Shown here: positions 60,730-64,000 of the stretch, piece after piece
Layout: every line of letters starts with the position of its first letter
Numbering within the stretch: the stretch's first letter is position 1
Assembly (NCBI GenBank): GCA_900472295.1
Contig: UCIA01000040.1
Location: forward strand, 33,442 to 97,441
DNA: 64,000 nt
From: Hyphomicrobiales bacterium
GTDB lineage: Bacteria; Pseudomonadota; Alphaproteobacteria; Rhizobiales; Rhizobiaceae
Reading direction: 5' to 3'
Notes under the pieces: generated by a model
What the model saw: only the letters and a program-made list of their open reading frames with translations
What the model was told of the DNA's origin: nothing
The model's database searches: none
Program-made: the position numbers and the translations under genes

Positions 60730-62160
60730 TCAGATAACCTTACCGGGATTCATGATCCCGGCCGGGTCAAAGGCCGCCTTCACCCGGCGCATCAGGTCGA
60801 TCGCCATCGGCGGCGCGGTCGCGATCAATTCGTCGCGCTTCAACTGGCCGATGCCATGTTCGGCCGAGATCGAGCCGTGGAAGGAGCGCACGACATCGTG
60901 CACGGCATGGTTCATGGCGTGATAAAGGCCGAGAAACGCCTCGTCGTCGCCATTCTCCGGCCGTGAGATGTTGTAGTGGAGATTGCCGTCGCCCATGTGG
61001 CCGAAGCAGACGACGCGCGCTCCCGGGCTGACCGAGGCGACGGCGCCGGCGGCCTTGGCGATGAACGCCGGGATCGATGCCACCGGCACCGAAATATCGT
61101 GCTTGATCGAAGCGCCTTCGGGCTTCTGCGAATCCGGCAGCACCTCGCGGAAATTCCAGAAGGCGTCGCCCTGCGCCAGGCTTGCGGCGATCACCGCGTC
61201 GCCGACAATGCCTTGCTCGAGGCCTTCCGACAGCACTTCCTCGATCAGCCCCCCGGCATCCTCGGCCGAGCGGCCGGATGACACCTGCATCAGCACATAC
61301 CAGGGCCAGTCCTGCGCCAGCGGCCGGGTGACGCCCTGCGCATGGCGCAGCGTGAAATCGTAAGGGCGCTGCCCGATCAGCTCGAAAGCGGTGAGTGCCG
61401 CCCCTGCCCGGTCCATCGCCAGGCTGAACAGCGAAAGCGCTGCTTCCGGCGACGACAGGCCGGCGAAGGCCACTTCGCGCCCCTTGGGTTTTGGGAACAG
61501 TTTCAGCACCGCGGCGGTGATGATGCCGAGCGTGCCTTCGGCGCCGACGAACAGGTTCTTCAGATCGTAGCCGGTGTTGTCCTTCTTCAGCTTCCGCAGA
61601 TCGTCGAACACTTCGCCGGTCGGCAGCACCACTTCGACGCCGAGGCAGAGCTCGCGCGCATTGCCATAGGCCAGCACACCGGTGCCGCCGGCATTGGACG
61701 AGAGATTGCCGCCGAGCTGGCAGGAGCCTTGCGCGGCGAGCGACAGCGGAAACAGCCGGTCGGCGGCATCGGCGGCTTCCTGCAACGTCTGCAGGATGAC
61801 GCCGGCCTCGACGGTCACGGTGTTGGAGAGCACATCGATTTCGCGGATGCGGTTCAGCCGCGACAGCGACAGCACGATCTCGCGGCCGGAGGCGTCTGGC
61901 ACCTGGGCGCCGACCAGGCCGGTGTTGCCGCTTTGCGGCACGACAGGCGTTCCGGTCTCGCTCGCCAGCCGCATAATTTGGCTCACCTCGTCGACGCTGC
62001 CGGGCCGCAGCACCAGTCTCGACGTGCCGTGCCACAGCCCACGCGGCTCGGTGAGGTATGGCGCGATATCGGCCTGGGCGCGTAACGCATAATTTTCGCC
62101 GACAATCGCCGCGAAGCGGGCGATGAGGGCGGGATCGAGATCGAAGGGTGCGTCGTTCAT
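60730..62160 (-). CDS. FAD-linked oxidase (D-2-hydroxyacid dehydrogenase type)
   Basis: A 476-residue protein with an FAD-binding-4 domain (VPQSGNTGLVGAQVPDA, LAAQGSCQLGGNLSSNAGG, LFVGAEGTLGIITAAV) and an FAD-oxidase C domain (CFGHMGDGNLHYNI, ISAEHGIGQLKRDEL, FDPAGIMNPGKVI). Homologues oxidise D-2-hydroxyglutarate or D-lactate; the substrate here is open. The TsaC gene lies 18 bp upstream, so the two are probably co-transcribed. Length is normal. Confidence 0.93.
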   Translation of the reverse strand: MNDAPFDLDPALIARFAAIVGENYALRAQADIAPYLTEPRGLWHGTSRLVLRPGSVDEVSQIMRLASETGTPVVPQSGNTGLVGAQVPDASGREIVLSLSRLNRIREIDVLSNTVTVEAGVILQTLQEAADAADRLFPLSLAAQGSCQLGGNLSSNAGGTGVLAYGNARELCLGVEVVLPTGEVFDDLRKLKKDNTGYDLKNLFVGAEGTLGIITAAVLKLFPKPKGREVAFAGLSSPEAALSLFSLAMDRAGAALTAFELIGQRPYDFTLRHAQGVTRPLAQDWPWYVLMQVSSGRSAEDAGGLIEEVLSEGLEQGIVGDAVIAASLAQGDAFWNFREVLPDSQKPEGASIKHDISVPVASIPAFIAKAAGAVASVSPGARVVCFGHMGDGNLHYNISRPENGDDEAFLGLYHAMNHAVHDVVRSFHGSISAEHGIGQLKRDELIATAPPMAIDLMRRVKAAFDPAGIMNPGKVI

Positions 62161-62178
62161 GGGGAGAAACTATGATCC

Positions 62179-63144
62179 TCAGTCGAGCTTGTCACGAGGG
62201 GCAGCGGCACGAAACAGCCGATCGTTGATCGCCTCGCCGAGCCCGTCGAACGGGATCGGCTCCACCGCGATCGTTGCCGCGCCGCTGCGGTCGAGCTCCT
62301 GCAAATAGGCGAACAGATTGCTTGCGGCTTCGCGCAGGTCGCCCGATGCGGACAGGTTGCGCAAGGCGACGGCCGCTTGCCAGCCTTCCGCGCGATGCGC
62401 GCCAAAGGCCAACAAGGCTTCGCCCACGCCCACGCTTTGCGCATTGAGCCGCACCGCGGCGCCCGGCGCGTAATGCGATGCCAGCATGCCCGGCGCCTCG
62501 ATGCCCGCTGTCGCACCGCGCTGCAATTTCATGCCGATGACGGCCTCGATGTCGGTCGCGGCAACACCGCCCGGCCTCAGCAGCCGCACGGTGCTGCCTT
62601 CGACCTTGACGATGGTCGATTCCAGCCCGACCGGGGTCGCGCCGCCATCGACCACCAGCTTGATTTTCGCGCCGAGATCGGCCGCCACAGCCTGCGCCGT
62701 CGTGGCGCTGATCTTGCCGGAGGAGTTGGCGCTGGGCGCCGCCAGCGGCCGGCCGAGCCTGGCGATGAGCTCGCCACCGAACCCCTTGGGCATGCGCAGC
62801 GCAATCGTGTCCAGCCCGGCGGTGACCAGCGGATGGATGCCGTTGCCGGGCCGCTGCGGCAGCACCAGCGTCAGCGGCCCGGGCCAGAACGCGTCGGCCA
62901 GCCTTCTCGACAGCGGGTCGAAAATCGCAATGCGCTCGGCCATGGCAAGATCGGCGACATGGGCGATCAGCGGATTGAAGCGCGGCCGGCCCTTGGCTTC
63001 GAAGATGCGCGCGACACCGACGCCACTGGTGGCATCGCCGGCCAGTCCGTAGACAGTCTCGGTCGGGATGGCGACGACATCGCCGCTTTCGAGCAGCGCC
63101 AGAGCCCGTTCCATCGCGTCGCCGACAGCAAGTATTTCAGCCAC
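62179..63144 (-). CDS. tsaC: Threonylcarbamoyl-AMP synthase (Sua5/TsaC)
   Basis: A 321-residue Sua5-type protein that makes threonylcarbamoyl-AMP for tRNA t6A37. YrdC domain: VVAIPTETVYGLAGDATSGVGVARIFEAKGRPRFNPLI, PGPLTLVLP, APSANSSGKISATTAQAV and GLESTIVKV; the C-terminal Sua5 domain includes APGMLASHYAPGA. Start is either GTG 63144 (MAEILAVGD, with GAGGT six bases before it) or GTG 63153. First gene of a pair with the FAD-linked oxidase. Confidence 0.93.
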   Translation of the reverse strand: MAEILAVGDAMERALALLESGDVVAIPTETVYGLAGDATSGVGVARIFEAKGRPRFNPLIAHVADLAMAERIAIFDPLSRRLADAFWPGPLTLVLPQRPGNGIHPLVTAGLDTIALRMPKGFGGELIARLGRPLAAPSANSSGKISATTAQAVAADLGAKIKLVVDGGATPVGLESTIVKVEGSTVRLLRPGGVAATDIEAVIGMKLQRGATAGIEAPGMLASHYAPGAAVRLNAQSVGVGEALLAFGAHRAEGWQAAVALRNLSASGDLREAASNLFAYLQELDRSGAATIAVEPIPFDGLGEAINDRLFRAAAPRDKLD

Positions 63145-63322
63145 TATCTTCACCTCACAGGCGCCGGACCTAATACGGCGATGCCTTTCGGGCAAGTGCC
63201 ACGCGTTGGCGAATTATCAATGCCTAAAATGCTATGTTTTCGGGCAAGCCGGCATCAATCGACCAAGCTTAAGGGTTATCGGGGTCAGGTTTGGCGGCTT
63301 GTTGGGCAAGGGGACTGTTTCG

Positions 63323-63793
63323 ATGTCGGTGCGTGTGCTTGGAGCGCTTGGTTTGGCTGCAATGACCGCTGGGGCGCAGGCTTCATCCTTTGTCTTTCCC
63401 GGCATCGCGACGTCGACGCCATCCGTCGTCAGGGTCGGCGGACCCGAGCCGATCAAGATCGCCGCGGCGCCATCGATCGTGGCGCTCAGCGAGCCCGATA
63501 ACACCGATAAGCCCGATGTCACCTATGAGCCCGATGTCACCTATGAGAAGGTCGCGGCGATCCCCGAAAGGCCCAGGCGCGGCCGGGACCCTATGATCAT
63601 TCGCGGCGGTGTCGTCGGCGGCGCCTTCGCCGCGCCGGCTCCAGCCAAGGCAAGCGCCCCCGTAGCGCCGGCAGCGGAGACGAAACCTGGGGCTGATACC
63701 AAGCCCGCGGGCACGGCGACGGCATCGAACGGCAAGCCAGAGCCGGCGGCAACGCCATCTGCACCGATCCCCGGCGTCGACAAAGTCAAGTAA
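63323..63793 (+). CDS. Secreted hypothetical protein with tandem repeat
   Basis: A 156-residue protein with a signal peptide (MSVRVLGALGLAAMTAGAQA), a Val/Ser-rich segment, a tandem repeat of the form PDVTYE near residues 58-75, and a low-complexity Ala/Pro tail (APAPAKASAPVAPAAE). The short conserved part (RGRDPMIIRGGVVGGAF) is typical of small exported proteins in rhizobia. No function is known. Start at ATG 63323 is clear from the signal peptide. Confidence 0.75.
   Translation: MSVRVLGALGLAAMTAGAQASSFVFPGIATSTPSVVRVGGPEPIKIAAAPSIVALSEPDNTDKPDVTYEPDVTYEKVAAIPERPRRGRDPMIIRGGVVGGAFAAPAPAKASAPVAPAAETKPGADTKPAGTATASNGKPEPAATPSAPIPGVDKVK
63494..63547 (+). repeat. Three 18-bp in-frame tandem repeats
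   Basis: Units 63512-63529 and 63530-63547 are identical (CCCGATGTCACCTATGAG); 63494-63511 is a diverged unit. They encode PDVTYE twice after PDNTDK. Confidence 0.85.
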
Positions 63794-63927
63794 GGCATTG
63801 CGACAACCCATCCGGCTTGACGCTGATCGGCGCCCCGGCGCACGATCGTCCCGTCGGCGGCGGCCCCAATTTCGCCAATCGGTTTTGGCATGAGCGCGCC
63901 GGGTTTTGAAGAGAGCAAGGGGTTATC

Positions 63928-64000
63928 ATGAACATGACGAAATCATTGACCGTTGCCGGCCTGTTGCTGGCGTCATTTCTGGGTGTCGGTAGCGCGCAAG
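63928..64000 (+). CDS. Secreted protein, 5' part only (cut by window end)
   Basis: Twenty-four codons from ATG 63928, preceded by AAGGGG. They form a clear signal peptide (MTKSLTVAGLLLASFLGVGSA), so an exported protein starts here. The window ends before the mature part, so no family can be given. Confidence 0.7.
   Translation, partial: MNMTKSLTVAGLLLASFLGVGSAQ

Noticed and set aside
1..64000. Prophage, insertion sequence or CRISPR array
   Set aside because: No transposase, integrase, phage structural gene or regularly spaced repeat was seen; the palindromic repeats are intergenic and single.

Overview
The window looks like chromosomal DNA of an alphaproteobacterium of the order Hyphomicrobiales, most likely Mesorhizobium or a close relative. 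This rests on high GC, tightly packed genes, a CcrM-type cell-cycle DNA methyltransferase, the aa3 oxidase gene order coxB-coxA-ctaB-coxF-ctaG-coxC with ispH-thrB-rnhA further on, and three kinds of palindromic intergenic repeat of the sort found in rhizobial genomes. I see no rRNA, tRNA, CRISPR array, insertion sequence or prophage. Genus is inference from protein and repeat recognition, not from a search.

Layout. 1-5 kb: ccrM, a HAD phosphatase, and a leftward cluster led by an ArsR regulator (SRPBCC, VOC, a small membrane protein, two DUF1801 proteins). 5-15 kb: thrC with an M16 peptidase, a RimJ-type acetyltransferase, a membrane PAS/GGDEF/EAL protein with a degenerate GGDEF site, YqgE, a stand-alone DsbD-alpha protein, a one-Cys peroxiredoxin and DUF2938. 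15-25 kb: rnhA, thrB, ispH, SURF1, DUF983, an L,D-transpeptidase and the cytochrome c oxidase operon, all leftward. 25-28.6 kb: an IalB-like protein, a YbjN-like protein, TldD and a VapBC pair, rightward. 28.6-36 kb: two RNA methyltransferases, a GFA protein, dxs, pirin, DUF2277, xseB and a histone-deacetylase-like hydrolase.

36-47.7 kb: a membrane protein, a TetR/MFS divergon with three palindromic operators, a RibBX-like protein and aroC separated by a large inverted repeat, fabI, a methanethiol S-methyltransferase (MddA-like) divergent from a second TetR gene with two palindromes exactly 60 bp apart, a CbpA-like DnaJ, a surface lipoprotein and pdxH. 47.7-50.8 kb: four overlapping leftward genes with no recognised family, one polytopic membrane protein and three single-anchor proteins of matching architecture. 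This is the best candidate here for an undescribed system. 50.8-64 kb: fatty-acid oxidation enzymes, a zinc-ribbon-like small protein, a TacA-like antitoxin fragment, a secreted GH25 protein, purD, a PhyH oxygenase divergent from a LysR gene, ubiA, DUF6101, an FAD-linked oxidase, a Sua5/TsaC gene, a secreted hypothetical protein and the start of another secreted protein cut by the window end.

Most genes are core metabolism: threonine synthesis (thrC, thrB), isoprenoids (dxs, ispH), quinone and heme lipids (ubiA, ctaB) feeding the aa3 oxidase, riboflavin, chorismate, PLP and purines. The accessory part consists of small regulator-target pairs, one toxin-antitoxin pair, one antitoxin remnant and the four-gene membrane module.
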